Assembly: GCF_009674675.1 (NCBI RefSeq)
Contig: NZ_WKJC01000001.1
Coordinates: forward strand, 558,001-622,000
DNA length: 64,000 nucleotides
DNA from: Kangiella sp. HZ709
Lineage (GTDB): Bacteria > Pseudomonadota > Gammaproteobacteria > Enterobacterales > Kangiellaceae
Direction of reading: 5' to 3'
Positions within the stretch are counted from its first letter, which is position 1, and the number at the start of each line of letters is the position of its first letter. Shown here one piece after another: positions 47,871 through 57,377 of this stretch. The translations under genes were made by a program, and so were the position numbers. Under the pieces are notes generated by a model. The model saw nothing but the letters and a program-made list of their open reading frames with translations, had not been told where the DNA came from and searched no databases.

Positions 47871-49811
47871 TTACTGATTTAAATTTTCCAAAAATTCTAT
47901 CACAAGTTTTTGGCTTCTAGTTCTAGGCAACTCAGGCAAACTGGTTAAAAACTCTTTACCATAGTTGTTTGCGACCAATCTTGGATCACATAATACCAAA
48001 ACGCCTTGATCTTTTTGATCTCGAATTAAGCGTCCAGCACCTTGTTTTAAAGCGGTAATTGCCTCAGGAATTTGTAAATCATAAAAAGGATTTTTGCCCT
48101 GCTTACGCATTGATTGCACTTTAGCCTCAATCAATGGCTCGTCTGGCGCAGCAAAAGGTAATTTATCTATTACCACTAAACTAAGCGCCATACCTTTAAC
48201 ATCCACACCTTCCCAGAAACTTGAAGTCGCTAACAAAACAGCATCGCCTTGCTCGCGAAAAGCTTCAATTAATTCATTCTTTGGCCTTTCACCCTGTACC
48301 ATTAATTTACTCGATTCGATTTTGGATTCAATCAACTCTCGAACTTTATTGAGCGCATAGTAGCTAGTAAACAGCAAAAAACTACCGCCTTTATTTGTCT
48401 CTACTAAAGGAAAAATTTTATTGAACCAAGATTCAATATATTTAGGATTTCTAGGATCCGGTAGATCTCTGGGAACATAGAGCAGAGATTGATTTTGGTA
48501 GTCAAAAGGGCTCTCTAGCATCAATTCATTGGCAGAGTCTAACCCCAGTTGCGATTTAAAGTGATCAAATTTTCGGGCTTGGCTTAATGTTGCAGAAGTA
48601 AAAACCCAAGTTTGTGCACCATGATCGAGACGTGACTGAGCAAAAGCTTCAGAAACATCTAGTGGAGTTTCTACTATCGCAAAGCCTGTGCGATAAGTTT
48701 CGACCCATCGTACTGAGTCCTTCGCCAAATCTTTATCTTCGAACAAGACCAAGCTTTGCAAAATTTCCACCGAGCGACGGTGGCATGCATCCAGACCTTT
48801 ACTTCGAGTGGCGTTTAGATCTAAGCGTTTACTTAAAGCTTTCATCTCCCTTAAAAGCTCTAGCAAAAGATCATTTCTAACTTTAATATCAAGTTGTAAC
48901 CAATTGATTTTCTTACCAGAGTCACCCAATTTTAAACGAATTTCGTTTACCGCACCTTCAACTCTTCTCACAGCGACGGAAAGCTGCCTATCATCTTTAG
49001 CCGTAGTCATAGCTTCTAATTCCGCATCACGACAAAGTTCATTGACTTGGCGGCTAGTTAACCGATGACCATAAAAAGCATGAGCAATTGCGGCAACTTG
49101 GTGCGCCTCATCGGCAATTACGATATCTGCTTCTGGTAATAGCTCACCAAAGCCATCCTCTTTCAACACCATGTCGGCCAGCAATAAGTGATGATTAACC
49201 ACCACTAAATCCGCTTCCATCGCCTTTTGTCGTGCCTTAACCAAATAGCAATCGGCATAATCCGGACAATCAGCCCCTAAACAATTTTCATTGGTAGAGG
49301 TCACATAACTCCATAAGGGATCATTATCATTCAGATCAGGACATTGAGTTAAATCACCCGAAACGGTTTTATTAGTCCACTGCTTCACTTTGACTAAAGT
49401 ATCCGCCATAGAGCGGCTTTTAAAGCGTCCAGAGTCGAGATTTTGTTCCAATCGATAGCGACAAAGGTAGTTGTTACGCCCTTTTAATAACGCACGCTCT
49501 TTATGGATGCCTAAAGCATCGAAAATGCTCGGTAAATCTCGAAAATAGAGCTGATCTTGTAAGTTTTTGGTGCCTGTAGAAATGATGATTTTTTTATCGC
49601 TATCATCTGCTGCTTTAATCGCTGGTACTAGATAAGCGAAAGTTTTACCGGTTCCGGTCCCTGCTTCTATGCAAATACTGGTTTCACTGTCGATAGCAGC
49701 TTCAATAGCTTGGGCCATCTCTATTTGCGCTTCACGCTCGACATAGCCGTCAAACGCTTTTGCTAGCAAACCATCGAAGGCAAACAGCGCTTTTATACTT
49801 TTCTTAGACAC
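47871..49811 (-). CDS. yoaA: ATP-dependent DNA helicase of the DinG/YoaA family
   Basis: The 646-residue XPD-like superfamily 2 helicase has Walker A CIEAGTGTGKTFAYLVP near residue 48, the iron-sulfur Cys set (YLCRYRL, TQCPD, NENCLGADCPDYADC), DEAH in VIADEAHQVA near 233, and C-terminal motifs ATSSFWEGVDVKG and GAGRLIRDQKDQG. It starts at a GTG whose G is the last base of the hemH stop codon, a translational coupling. YoaA proteins help cells survive replication stress. Confidence 0.9.
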   Translation of the reverse strand: MSKKSIKALFAFDGLLAKAFDGYVEREAQIEMAQAIEAAIDSETSICIEAGTGTGKTFAYLVPAIKAADDSDKKIIISTGTKNLQDQLYFRDLPSIFDALGIHKERALLKGRNNYLCRYRLEQNLDSGRFKSRSMADTLVKVKQWTNKTVSGDLTQCPDLNDNDPLWSYVTSTNENCLGADCPDYADCYLVKARQKAMEADLVVVNHHLLLADMVLKEDGFGELLPEADIVIADEAHQVAAIAHAFYGHRLTSRQVNELCRDAELEAMTTAKDDRQLSVAVRRVEGAVNEIRLKLGDSGKKINWLQLDIKVRNDLLLELLREMKALSKRLDLNATRSKGLDACHRRSVEILQSLVLFEDKDLAKDSVRWVETYRTGFAIVETPLDVSEAFAQSRLDHGAQTWVFTSATLSQARKFDHFKSQLGLDSANELMLESPFDYQNQSLLYVPRDLPDPRNPKYIESWFNKIFPLVETNKGGSFLLFTSYYALNKVRELIESKIESSKLMVQGERPKNELIEAFREQGDAVLLATSSFWEGVDVKGMALSLVVIDKLPFAAPDEPLIEAKVQSMRKQGKNPFYDLQIPEAITALKQGAGRLIRDQKDQGVLVLCDPRLVANNYGKEFLTSLPELPRTRSQKLVIEFLENLNQ

Positions 49812-50803
49812 TAATTGAGTTGATTTTGTAATAGATCAAATAGTAATTCGATATGAATAGGAGAATCATTTAGGGCTGGAATATAGCCATACTCTTTACC
49901 GCCGGCCGTGATAAATATATCTCGATTCTCTACCGCCAGCTCTTCAAGCGTTTCAAGACAATCAGAAGCAAAAGCGGGACTAATCACTTGAACACTGGAA
50001 ACGCCGTTTTTGCCCCAATCTTCTAAAGTCGCGTCGGTATAAGGCTTGATCCACTCTTCGCGCCCGAAACGTGACTGGAAAGCAGTTTGATATTGTTCTT
50101 TATTTAAGCCCAGTTCTTTGACCACTAGCTGAGTGGTTTCATGACACTGCTGCTCGTAGGGATCGCCTTTCTTGCTAAAGCGTTTTGGCACCCCATGATA
50201 GGAGAAAAGCAACTTTTGCGCCTGCCCATTATCTTTCCAATAAGCTTTAACAGAATCAGCCAAACCTTTGATATATAAAGAATGTTTATGATAGCCATTA
50301 ACATAAGTTAACTCAGGAACGAAAAAACGCTTTTTGTAGAACTTGCTGATTTGATCGAAAATTGCCGCATTGGTAGCAGACGAATATTGCGGATATAGAG
50401 GCAATACAATAATGCGTTCACAACCTTGTGATTCTAAAGATTCTAATGCTTTAGGGATCGAAGGATTGCCATAACACATGGCTAACTCAATCGGCACGTA
50501 ACTTTGAGAGTCGTAAATTTCTACAGAATTATCGAGCTTGTTTTGCAGCTCCATTCGCTGAGCTTGACTATAAACCATCAAAGGCGAACCTTTATCGGTC
50601 CAAATCGACTGGTATAGTTTTGCGACTTTTGGCGGACGTGTTCTTAGAATGATGCCATGTAAAATTGGGCACCAGATCATTCGTGGAATCGAAACTACGC
50701 GCTTATCGTGTAGAAATTGAAATAGGTATTTACGAACCGCTTGCGAGGTTGGCGCATCAGGCGTTCCCAAGTTACACAGTAGAACGCCCTGCTTTTTACT
50801 CAC
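49811..50803 (-). CDS. hemH: Ferrochelatase
   Basis: The 330-residue enzyme has GVLLCNLGTPDAPT at the start, the product-binding LFSYHGVPKRFSKKGDPY with its catalytic His near residue 190, and ISPAFASDCLETLEEL near 268 with the conserved Glu. It inserts Fe(II) into protoporphyrin IX, the last step of heme synthesis. The start is a GTG eight bases after AGAGG. The stop overlaps the helicase start by one base. Confidence 0.94.
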   Translation of the reverse strand: MSKKQGVLLCNLGTPDAPTSQAVRKYLFQFLHDKRVVSIPRMIWCPILHGIILRTRPPKVAKLYQSIWTDKGSPLMVYSQAQRMELQNKLDNSVEIYDSQSYVPIELAMCYGNPSIPKALESLESQGCERIIVLPLYPQYSSATNAAIFDQISKFYKKRFFVPELTYVNGYHKHSLYIKGLADSVKAYWKDNGQAQKLLFSYHGVPKRFSKKGDPYEQQCHETTQLVVKELGLNKEQYQTAFQSRFGREEWIKPYTDATLEDWGKNGVSSVQVISPAFASDCLETLEELAVENRDIFITAGGKEYGYIPALNDSPIHIELLFDLLQNQLN

Positions 50804-50825
50804 GCAATAAGCCTCTTGTACCTTA

Positions 50826-51482
<657 letters not shown>

Positions 51483-51577
51483 TTATCGCTCCTAACGAAC
51501 AAAAATAAGAAAAAGCATAGTAGGCGCTAAGATACTTGGAATAACCACTTAGCTCAAGTAAAAATCACAAATAATCT

Positions 51578-51700
51578 ATGACTATTTCCCATAATTTAAG
51601 CGATTTACTTCAATCTATTAGTCAGCTGAACATAAGCTCTTTTATTAACGAGCTTTTTTGTGTTTTAAAAGCTAAGGATCAACTACCGACATCATCATAA
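51578..51700 (+). CDS. Possible 40-residue small protein (or small RNA) with internal terminator
   Basis: An ATG-started frame in the adk-olsA gap encodes MTISHNLSDLLQSISQLN and ends KDQLPTSS. It has no clear ribosome site and its end runs 22 bases into the opposite-strand acyltransferase gene. The sequence is helical in pattern, but no family is recognised. A plus-strand terminator hairpin lies inside it, so a non-coding transcript ending there is at least as likely. Confidence 0.25.
   Translation: MTISHNLSDLLQSISQLNISSFINELFCVLKAKDQLPTSS
51634..51659 (+). terminator. Plus-strand terminator in the adk-olsA gap
   Basis: AAGCTC and GAGCTT pair around a 10-nt loop and are followed by further T residues (TTTTG). 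No established gene of the plus strand lies upstream. Confidence 0.5.
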
Positions 51701-52434
51701 ACTAACTGATGGCTAACGGCGGCAAGTTCTTTACGATTTAAATGACTTTGCATCTTAAGAATTGGGGAAAAACTAACCTCTACACAAACTCCAGAACCTT
51801 GCAGCATTCCCCAAAAGTGAGCACCAAAGGGAAAATCTGCATAGAAAGCATATTGATTTCTAACTTGATCACTTAACGGCTCGCCTTTGTTATTAAGGTA
51901 TTTCAAGCCAATGGGTTGTATATTAAGTTCGGGGTGTAAATCACAAATGGCGAAGAGGCTCGACTTAAAGGGTTTAACGCTTTTCCCATCAGTTGAAGTG
52001 CCTTCTGGGAATATAATTAAATTTTCTTGATTAGCGACACGGTTAGACAACTCTTTCAGCTGTACCTTGATCTCACGACTTCGTCTGTTGATAAACACCG
52101 TATTTTGTAGCGTGCTAAGCCAACCAAATAGCGGCCACTTTCTAACTTCAGCTTTAGAAACAAAGGAGCCTTTGAGTTGAGAGCCTAGGACGATGATATC
52201 CAAATAAGAAACATGGTTAGCTACAAACAAGATAGGAGCATGTTGGCTCTTCTCACCCATTATTTTAAGCTTGACTGCAAATAGCTTTAAACAGCCCTTA
52301 TGCCAAAACCTAGCAATGGTTAAGCGCTGACCAAGCGGGATTGCTACCACAAAAACTATTAATGCCAGCCCTGTCCATAACAAGAAAATAAGCACTCTTA
52401 TAAAAGCTTTTAGGATATTGAGAGCTTTTAACAT
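51679..52434 (-). CDS. 1-Acylglycerol-3-phosphate / lyso-ornithine-lipid O-acyltransferase (PlsC/OlsA-like)
   Basis: The 251-residue protein has an N-terminal membrane helix (about 10-32), the acyltransferase block NHVSYLD (HxxxxD, near residue 70), TVFINRRSR near 110 and FPEGTSTDG near 140. Together these define the PlsC family. It lies two bases after an OlsB-like N-acyltransferase gene, so it probably acts as OlsA, adding the second acyl chain to a lyso-aminolipid. A general phosphatidate role is the alternative. Confidence 0.82.
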   Translation of the reverse strand: MLKALNILKAFIRVLIFLLWTGLALIVFVVAIPLGQRLTIARFWHKGCLKLFAVKLKIMGEKSQHAPILFVANHVSYLDIIVLGSQLKGSFVSKAEVRKWPLFGWLSTLQNTVFINRRSREIKVQLKELSNRVANQENLIIFPEGTSTDGKSVKPFKSSLFAICDLHPELNIQPIGLKYLNNKGEPLSDQVRNQYAFYADFPFGAHFWGMLQGSGVCVEVSFSPILKMQSHLNRKELAAVSHQLVYDDVGS

Positions 52435-52436
52435 CT

Positions 52437-53213
52437 TTATCTTTTACCTATTTCTTGAACATAGTTTTTGAAGGTATCAAACTCCACATACAAAAAAACA
52501 AAAGTGGTATTAAAAATAGGGTCAGTATAATAATGGTCACTAATTTTTCCACCCATTTTCAAATAACCGCGAACCAAAGTCGGTAGCTGCCTTTCTTTAG
52601 CGACATCGTCTGTTAGTATGCTCGAAATAGGATGGGCTGATTTGGTAGGCTGAGGCATTAACTCTTCTTCAGCCAGATAATCACGATGCAAAAGACTCAA
52701 TACATTAGCGTGTTCAGTCGCTTCTTGGCCTGGAAAGCTTGAAATACCAAACATCATATCGACTTTTAAATGGTTGATATAATTCATGGCACTTTTCCAA
52801 ATCAATAATAGTATAGAACCCTTGCGAAACTTCTCTTCAATACAAAACCGGCTAAGCTCTAAGCAGTGCTTGTTTTTGGCTAATAATTGATCGAATTGAT
52901 AGTACTCTTGGGAGTAAAACTTTTCGCTTCTAGGCAAGTACTGGCTATTAATCAACCGTAAGGTACCTACTACTTGATCGCCCTCTTTTCCATGATGGAT
53001 AACAATTAAATGATGCGCATAATAATCTCTTGTTTCAGCAGATTTACGTTGCTCTTCTGATAAATGCTTGAAGAATATTTTTTCACGTAGTATTTCGATT
53101 TGCTGAATTTCTTGCTCAGTTTCTGCAAGTTTTACTGTATATTTTCCAGCACTAATTTTACAAGGTATTTCAGCAACGCTTGCTAAAATTTCTTTAGAAA
53201 CGCCTTTACTCAT
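52437..53213 (-). CDS. OlsB-like N-acyltransferase (GNAT fold)
   Basis: The 258-residue protein has the OlsB pattern: KYTVKLAETEQEIQQIEILREKIF near residue 23, DYYAHHLIVI, VVGTLRLI near 88, LELSRFCIEEKFRKG near 120, and MMFGISSFPG near 155. OlsB transfers a 3-hydroxyacyl chain from acyl carrier protein to the alpha-amino group of ornithine, the first step of ornithine-lipid synthesis. Pairing with a PlsC-like gene supports this. Whether the amino acid is ornithine here is not shown. Confidence 0.8.
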   Translation of the reverse strand: MSKGVSKEILASVAEIPCKISAGKYTVKLAETEQEIQQIEILREKIFFKHLSEEQRKSAETRDYYAHHLIVIHHGKEGDQVVGTLRLINSQYLPRSEKFYSQEYYQFDQLLAKNKHCLELSRFCIEEKFRKGSILLLIWKSAMNYINHLKVDMMFGISSFPGQEATEHANVLSLLHRDYLAEEELMPQPTKSAHPISSILTDDVAKERQLPTLVRGYLKMGGKISDHYYTDPIFNTTFVFLYVEFDTFKNYVQEIGKR

Positions 53214-53234
53214 ACTTCCACCATCTTTTTAAAT

Positions 53235-54263
53235 TTATGCCTGCAACCATCGTGTTAAAATCTTCTTCAGCCTAATTGGCTTAAAGCCTCGTTCTTTATT
53301 TGCTTTGCCAATCTTAAATGCCCACTCCCATTGCTTAAACATCACTTTATAAGCGTCAAATAAAGAATTTTTAGGGTCATAAATATGCGCAGCCTCTGCG
53401 GTTACGCCATTGACTTCAAGCACTTTAATGTTTTCGCCCCGCCTAAAGCTATCGATAGTATCGACTCGAATATCAAAGCGTCCAAAATGAAATTCAGGAA
53501 TGGCTTTAGCTAGCTGCTCAATTGACTTGGATAGCTTCTCACTAATATATTCATTGGCATCTAAAAACAAGGCACCTCGGCAATGGCTACCCACATCCAC
53601 TAACTGAAAAACTTCACCCTTAGCTAAGATCCTATTAAGTTGTTTACTATGTTTTTCTAGAAAAGTAGGTGCCATCATAACTGCGCGAGCATCTTGCAAA
53701 ATTAAAGTTTCTAATGTGCTGACTCCATCGCCGGTAACCGATGGGAACTTCTTATTAACGATAGAGTAAATAAACCCTTTTTCATGCTCTGGTGGCTTAA
53801 TATAGAAAACTCCGAACTCTTCTCCTGCAATATATTCCTGCAGCAAAGTGGTTTGCTGTGAGTGCGTTTCTAAATACTTAACAGCTGAAGCCTTATCATG
53901 AATAATCGCAACATTAGTCCCGCGATAACCATTATTAGGCTTTAATACCAGAGGATAAGTTAGCTCTAGCAGCAGAGATTGATCGCTATTGGTTGTTGAA
54001 TTAAATATATACGAATTAGGCACAGAAGCAGGTATAGCCGATGCTATTGGCTCTAAAGTATTAGATTTGTCATCACCAAAAATACCGCCAAAATCCATTT
54101 TGGGATTAGCAATACTGAATAACGTCGCTCCACGGTATTTTAAAGCGAGCCAGAAAATATAAAAAACGATCGGGATATAAAATAACCAAACTGGCCAAAA
54201 CTCCCAGCGGGTATATCTGCACCAGCGAGAAAATAGGAGTCTTCTACTTCTTAAGGAAAGCAT
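53235..54263 (-). CDS. Membrane-anchored ATP-grasp ligase, unknown substrate
   Basis: The 342-residue protein has an N-terminal hydrophobic helix (about 22-40, FWPVWLFYIPIVFYIFWLA) and then an ATP-grasp fold: YPLVLKPNNGYRGTNV near residue 108, LLQEYIAGEEFGVFY near 140, and IKVLEVNGVTAEAAHIYDP near 285, which holds the metal-binding Glu and Asn. ATP-grasp ligases join a carboxylate to an amine or thiol through an acyl phosphate. It lies 21 bases upstream of the OlsB-like gene on the same strand, so a role in making or decorating an aminolipid head group is a reasonable guess. Confidence 0.72.
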   Translation of the reverse strand: MLSLRSRRLLFSRWCRYTRWEFWPVWLFYIPIVFYIFWLALKYRGATLFSIANPKMDFGGIFGDDKSNTLEPIASAIPASVPNSYIFNSTTNSDQSLLLELTYPLVLKPNNGYRGTNVAIIHDKASAVKYLETHSQQTTLLQEYIAGEEFGVFYIKPPEHEKGFIYSIVNKKFPSVTGDGVSTLETLILQDARAVMMAPTFLEKHSKQLNRILAKGEVFQLVDVGSHCRGALFLDANEYISEKLSKSIEQLAKAIPEFHFGRFDIRVDTIDSFRRGENIKVLEVNGVTAEAAHIYDPKNSLFDAYKVMFKQWEWAFKIGKANKERGFKPIRLKKILTRWLQA

Positions 54264-54272
54264 TTTTACAAA

Positions 54273-54797
54273 TTAGCTGGCGCTGGATTCAAATTGCCTA
54301 GTTGATGGCGCCTTAGTCATATTGCCATCAACGGTGAAACCCTTTTGTCTTAGTGCAATACCGATAATGGCTAAGTGATGGACTGTATGGCTTTGTAAAA
54401 ACTGCATTTCACGCAAGATACTGGATTGTGAAACCATATCTTTTAGACTTGGATTGGTAATCAAAGACACCTCGACGGAATTATCCAATGGCGACATTGA
54501 CTCTAACTCTTTAACTAGCTCTTGAATTACATCTATAGCAGTCTTTGCGCAGTTCTGACAACCAGTACAACGCTCTCTTGAATCATAGTTAATAGGGACT
54601 TCTATATCTAAAGCTTTAAAGAAAATTTGATAATGCTCTAAGATATGCCGAACATGTGCCCCTATCGTTATACTATTCAAAACCTCTAAATTATCATTAT
54701 AGAAATTTTTATCGCCTGCATGTATGCGATTTAGCAACTGCGCTAGCTCTTGCAGCAACACTTTATTATCAAAAATAGCGACTTGTAATAGATTCAA
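54273..54797 (-). CDS. DinB-family (four-helix) protein
   Basis: The 174-residue protein has a TTG start, eight bases after AGG. The DinB metal-site pattern is recognisable: His in ITIGAHVRHILEHYQIFF near residue 51 and His pair in LQSHTVHHLAIIG near 136. A CTGCQNC motif near residue 77 is unusual for the fold. DinB proteins are thiol- or metal-dependent transferases of mostly unknown substrate. It is the first gene of the row that leads into the ATP-grasp, OlsB-like and OlsA-like genes, with a 9-base gap. Confidence 0.7.
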   Translation of the reverse strand: MNLLQVAIFDNKVLLQELAQLLNRIHAGDKNFYNDNLEVLNSITIGAHVRHILEHYQIFFKALDIEVPINYDSRERCTGCQNCAKTAIDVIQELVKELESMSPLDNSVEVSLITNPSLKDMVSQSSILREMQFLQSHTVHHLAIIGIALRQKGFTVDGNMTKAPSTRQFESSAS

Positions 54798-54897
54798 AAG
54801 ATCGACCTTTTCTTATATTTGTAGTTAAGATTTAGTTCTTAGCCGATTATTACAAAAAATATGAAATTATGCGAATAGCCTTGATAATGTTTGCTTA

Positions 54898-55257
54898 TTA
54901 CTTCTTGATAATCAATGGCTTAATAAAGTAAGCCGCTATTGTTCCAAATAATGCTCCCAAGCCATTTGCCAATAAATCATACCATTCAAACGAGCGGTTC
55001 GGTATTAGCTGCTGTAATAACTCAATTAAGAAAGAAAAAAGAATGACCGCAATAATAATCTGCCAATTTTGTCGCTTATTAGAAGCAAAACGGCAAATGC
55101 CGGCCAAGCCAGCATAAGCTATGAAATGCCCCGCTTTATCCCAAATCAAATTAGAAGGCAGACTCTTACCCGGTAGCAGCGAAACCGTGAGAATTGCCAC
55201 ACTAGCAACCACGAAAAGCACCTTAAAAAACTTACTCGTAAATATAAACATCTTCAC
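54898..55257 (-). CDS. VanZ-family membrane protein
   Basis: The 119-residue protein has four hydrophobic helices and VanZ landmarks: LLPGKSLP near residue 28, WDKAGHFIAYAGLAG near 39 and ELLQQLIPNRSFEWYDLLANGLGALFG near 80. The start may be the GTG at 55257 or the ATG two codons further in; neither has a clear ribosome site. VanZ proteins lower teicoplanin susceptibility in gram-positives; in gram-negatives the role is unknown. Confidence 0.8.
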   Translation of the reverse strand: MKMFIFTSKFFKVLFVVASVAILTVSLLPGKSLPSNLIWDKAGHFIAYAGLAGICRFASNKRQNWQIIIAVILFSFLIELLQQLIPNRSFEWYDLLANGLGALFGTIAAYFIKPLIIKK

Positions 55258-55281
55258 TCATGATTTGTTAATGGTCCAAAA

Positions 55282-55315
55282 AAAACCGCCTGGAATTTAA
55301 CTCGCAGGCGGTTTT
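55282..55315 (-). terminator. htpG terminator
   Basis: AAAACCGCCTG pairs with CAGGCGGTTTT around a 12-nt loop; the minus strand continues into eight T residues. It begins 17 bases after the htpG stop. Confidence 0.9.
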
Positions 55316-55331
55316 AAATGCACAAACGCTA

Positions 55332-57248
55332 TTACTGAGCCAATTTTAGCAATAGCTTATTTAGCTTACTAGCAAAACTTGCAGGGTCTTCTAACTGACC
55401 CGACTCAGCCAACTGTGCTTGGTTGAATAAAACCTCAACCCACTCTGCAAACTGCCCTTCGTCTTGCTCATTGTCCACTAATTGAATAAGTGCATGTTCA
55501 GGGTTAAGCTCAAATACTGGTTTAGTTTCAGGAACTGGCTGGCCCGCCGCCTGCATCATTTTTATCATCTGCAATGGCATATCGCCTTCTCCAGCCACAA
55601 TGCAAGCCGGCGTATCAGTTAATCGCATCGTTATTTTAACGTCGCTAACATTATCGGCTAATACTGTTTTTACTCTTTCAACTAAACCTTTATTATCTTC
55701 CGAGGCTTTCTCTTGGGCTTTTTTATCTTCCGCATCTTCAAGGTTACCTAAGTCTAAATCACCTTGAGTCACAGATACAAATTGCTTGCCAGCATATTCT
55801 TGCAAATGCGACATGGTCCACTCATCAATACGATCAGACATTAATAAAACTTCGACGCCCTTTTTCCGGAATACTTCTAAATGCGGACTGTTTTTAGCGG
55901 CTAAGAAACTTTCGGTAGCAATGTAGTAGATCTTTTCCTGCTCAGGTTTCATGCGCTCGATATACTGATCAAGCGAGACATTTTGTACTTTTGAGTCGGT
56001 ATGCGATGAACTAAAGCGGAATAACTTGGCTATTTTTTCTTTATTAGTAAAATCTTCACCAGGCCCTTCTTTAAGCACTTGTCCAAACTCATCCCAAAAT
56101 TCTTGATATTTATCAGCATCTTTCTTGGCCAATTGTTCAAGCATTTTTAAAACACGACTAACCATTGCGCTGCGCAAAGATTGAGTTGTTGCCGAATCTT
56201 GTAAGATTTCTCTAGAAACGTTTAATGGCAGGTCGTTTGAATCTAATAAGCCACGAACAAAGCGCAAATAAATTGGTAAGAACTGCTCAGCATCGTCCAT
56301 AATAAAGACACGCTGAACATACAGTTTTACACCGCGTTGACGATCACGATTCCATAGATCATAAGGTGCTTTTGAAGGGATATATAGCAAGCTTGTATAC
56401 TCTTGCTTACCTTCAACTTGATTGTGTGCCCAAGTTAAAGCATCTTGGAAATCGTGCGAGATATGCTTGTAGAATTCTTGATACTCTTCATCTTTAATCT
56501 CTGATTTTGCTCGAGTCCATAAAGCCGTAGCCTTATTTACAGCTTCAAACTCGGTAGCTTCAATATTCTCTTCAACGTCATCATCCGTAGATGGCATTGA
56601 TTGCTTAAGCATTTCTACTGGTAATGAGATGTGATCTGAATATTTACCAATGATATTTCGTAAACGAAAATCTTCTAAAAACTCATGTTCATCATCTTTT
56701 AAATGAAGAATAATGTCCGTACCGCGATTAGTTTTCGTTGTTGCTTCAATGGTAAATTCGCCATCTCCAGCGGATTCCCAAATAACAGCGTCAGACTCTA
56801 TATCACCCGCTTTACGAGTAATAACGCTAACTTTATCTGCAACAATAAAAGCAGAGTAAAAACCTACACCAAATTGACCAATTAAATGCGAGTCTTTCTT
56901 TTGATCGCCTGTTAATTGTGTAAGAAACTCAGCAGTGCCCGATTTAGCAATAGTTCCTAAATGCTCAATCACATCAGATTGATCCATACCAATCCCGTTA
57001 TCGGAAATGGTTAAGGTTTTAGCCTCTTTATCGGTAGTGATACGTATTTTTAAATCTGAATCACCTTGGTACAGTTCAGCATCTTTTAACGCTTTAAAAC
57101 GTAGTTTATCCGCTGCATCAGCAGCATTAGAAATAAGTTCTCTTAAGAAAATCTCTTTATTTGAGTAGAGTGAATGCACCATCAAATGCAATAACTGTTT
57201 TACTTCAGTTTGAAAGGAATGGGTTTGTTTTTCTGTGGTAGTAGACAT
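55332..57248 (-). CDS. htpG: Molecular chaperone HtpG (Hsp90)
   Basis: The 638-residue Hsp90 has the ATP-binding GHKL domain with [15 protein letters not shown] near residue 40, DNGIGM near 85 and [14 protein letters not shown] near 128. The middle domain shows [18 protein letters not shown] near 345 with its catalytic Arg. The C-terminal dimerisation domain follows. It refolds and remodels client proteins in the cytoplasm. A sigma-32-type promoter lies 40-70 bases upstream and a strong terminator follows. Confidence 0.96.
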   Translation of the reverse strand: MSTTTEKQTHSFQTEVKQLLHLMVHSLYSNKEIFLRELISNAADAADKLRFKALKDAELYQGDSDLKIRITTDKEAKTLTISDNGIGMDQSDVIEHLGTIAKSGTAEFLTQLTGDQKKDSHLIGQFGVGFYSAFIVADKVSVITRKAGDIESDAVIWESAGDGEFTIEATTKTNRGTDIILHLKDDEHEFLEDFRLRNIIGKYSDHISLPVEMLKQSMPSTDDDVEENIEATEFEAVNKATALWTRAKSEIKDEEYQEFYKHISHDFQDALTWAHNQVEGKQEYTSLLYIPSKAPYDLWNRDRQRGVKLYVQRVFIMDDAEQFLPIYLRFVRGLLDSNDLPLNVSREILQDSATTQSLRSAMVSRVLKMLEQLAKKDADKYQEFWDEFGQVLKEGPGEDFTNKEKIAKLFRFSSSHTDSKVQNVSLDQYIERMKPEQEKIYYIATESFLAAKNSPHLEVFRKKGVEVLLMSDRIDEWTMSHLQEYAGKQFVSVTQGDLDLGNLEDAEDKKAQEKASEDNKGLVERVKTVLADNVSDVKITMRLTDTPACIVAGEGDMPLQMIKMMQAAGQPVPETKPVFELNPEHALIQLVDNEQDEGQFAEWVEVLFNQAQLAESGQLEDPASFASKLNKLLLKLAQ

Positions 57249-57288
57249 TTTTGAACCTAAGTTAAGTATAACTATAAAACTGCATTCT

Positions 57289-57316
57289 ATCTGGGGATTA
57301 ATGCCTTATATTCAAG
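57289..57316 (-). promoter_or_regulatory. Sigma-32 heat-shock promoter of htpG
   Basis: On the minus strand CTTGAA (57311-57316) is followed after 14 bases by CCCCAGAT (57289-57296), close to the RpoH consensus CTTGAAA - CCCCATNT. It lies 41 bases before the htpG start codon. Confidence 0.8.
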
Positions 57317-57339
57317 TCATATTTGTTAAATATATTAAT

Positions 57340-57366
57340 AAAAAAGGAGCCTAAGCTCCTTTTTTA
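57340..57366 (-). terminator. Terminator of the S41 peptidase gene
   Basis: AAAAAGGAGC and GCTCCTTTTT form a 10-bp stem around CTAA; T residues follow on the minus strand. It lies 12 bases beyond the stop at 57378. Confidence 0.85.
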
Positions 57367-57377
57367 TATCAATAAGA

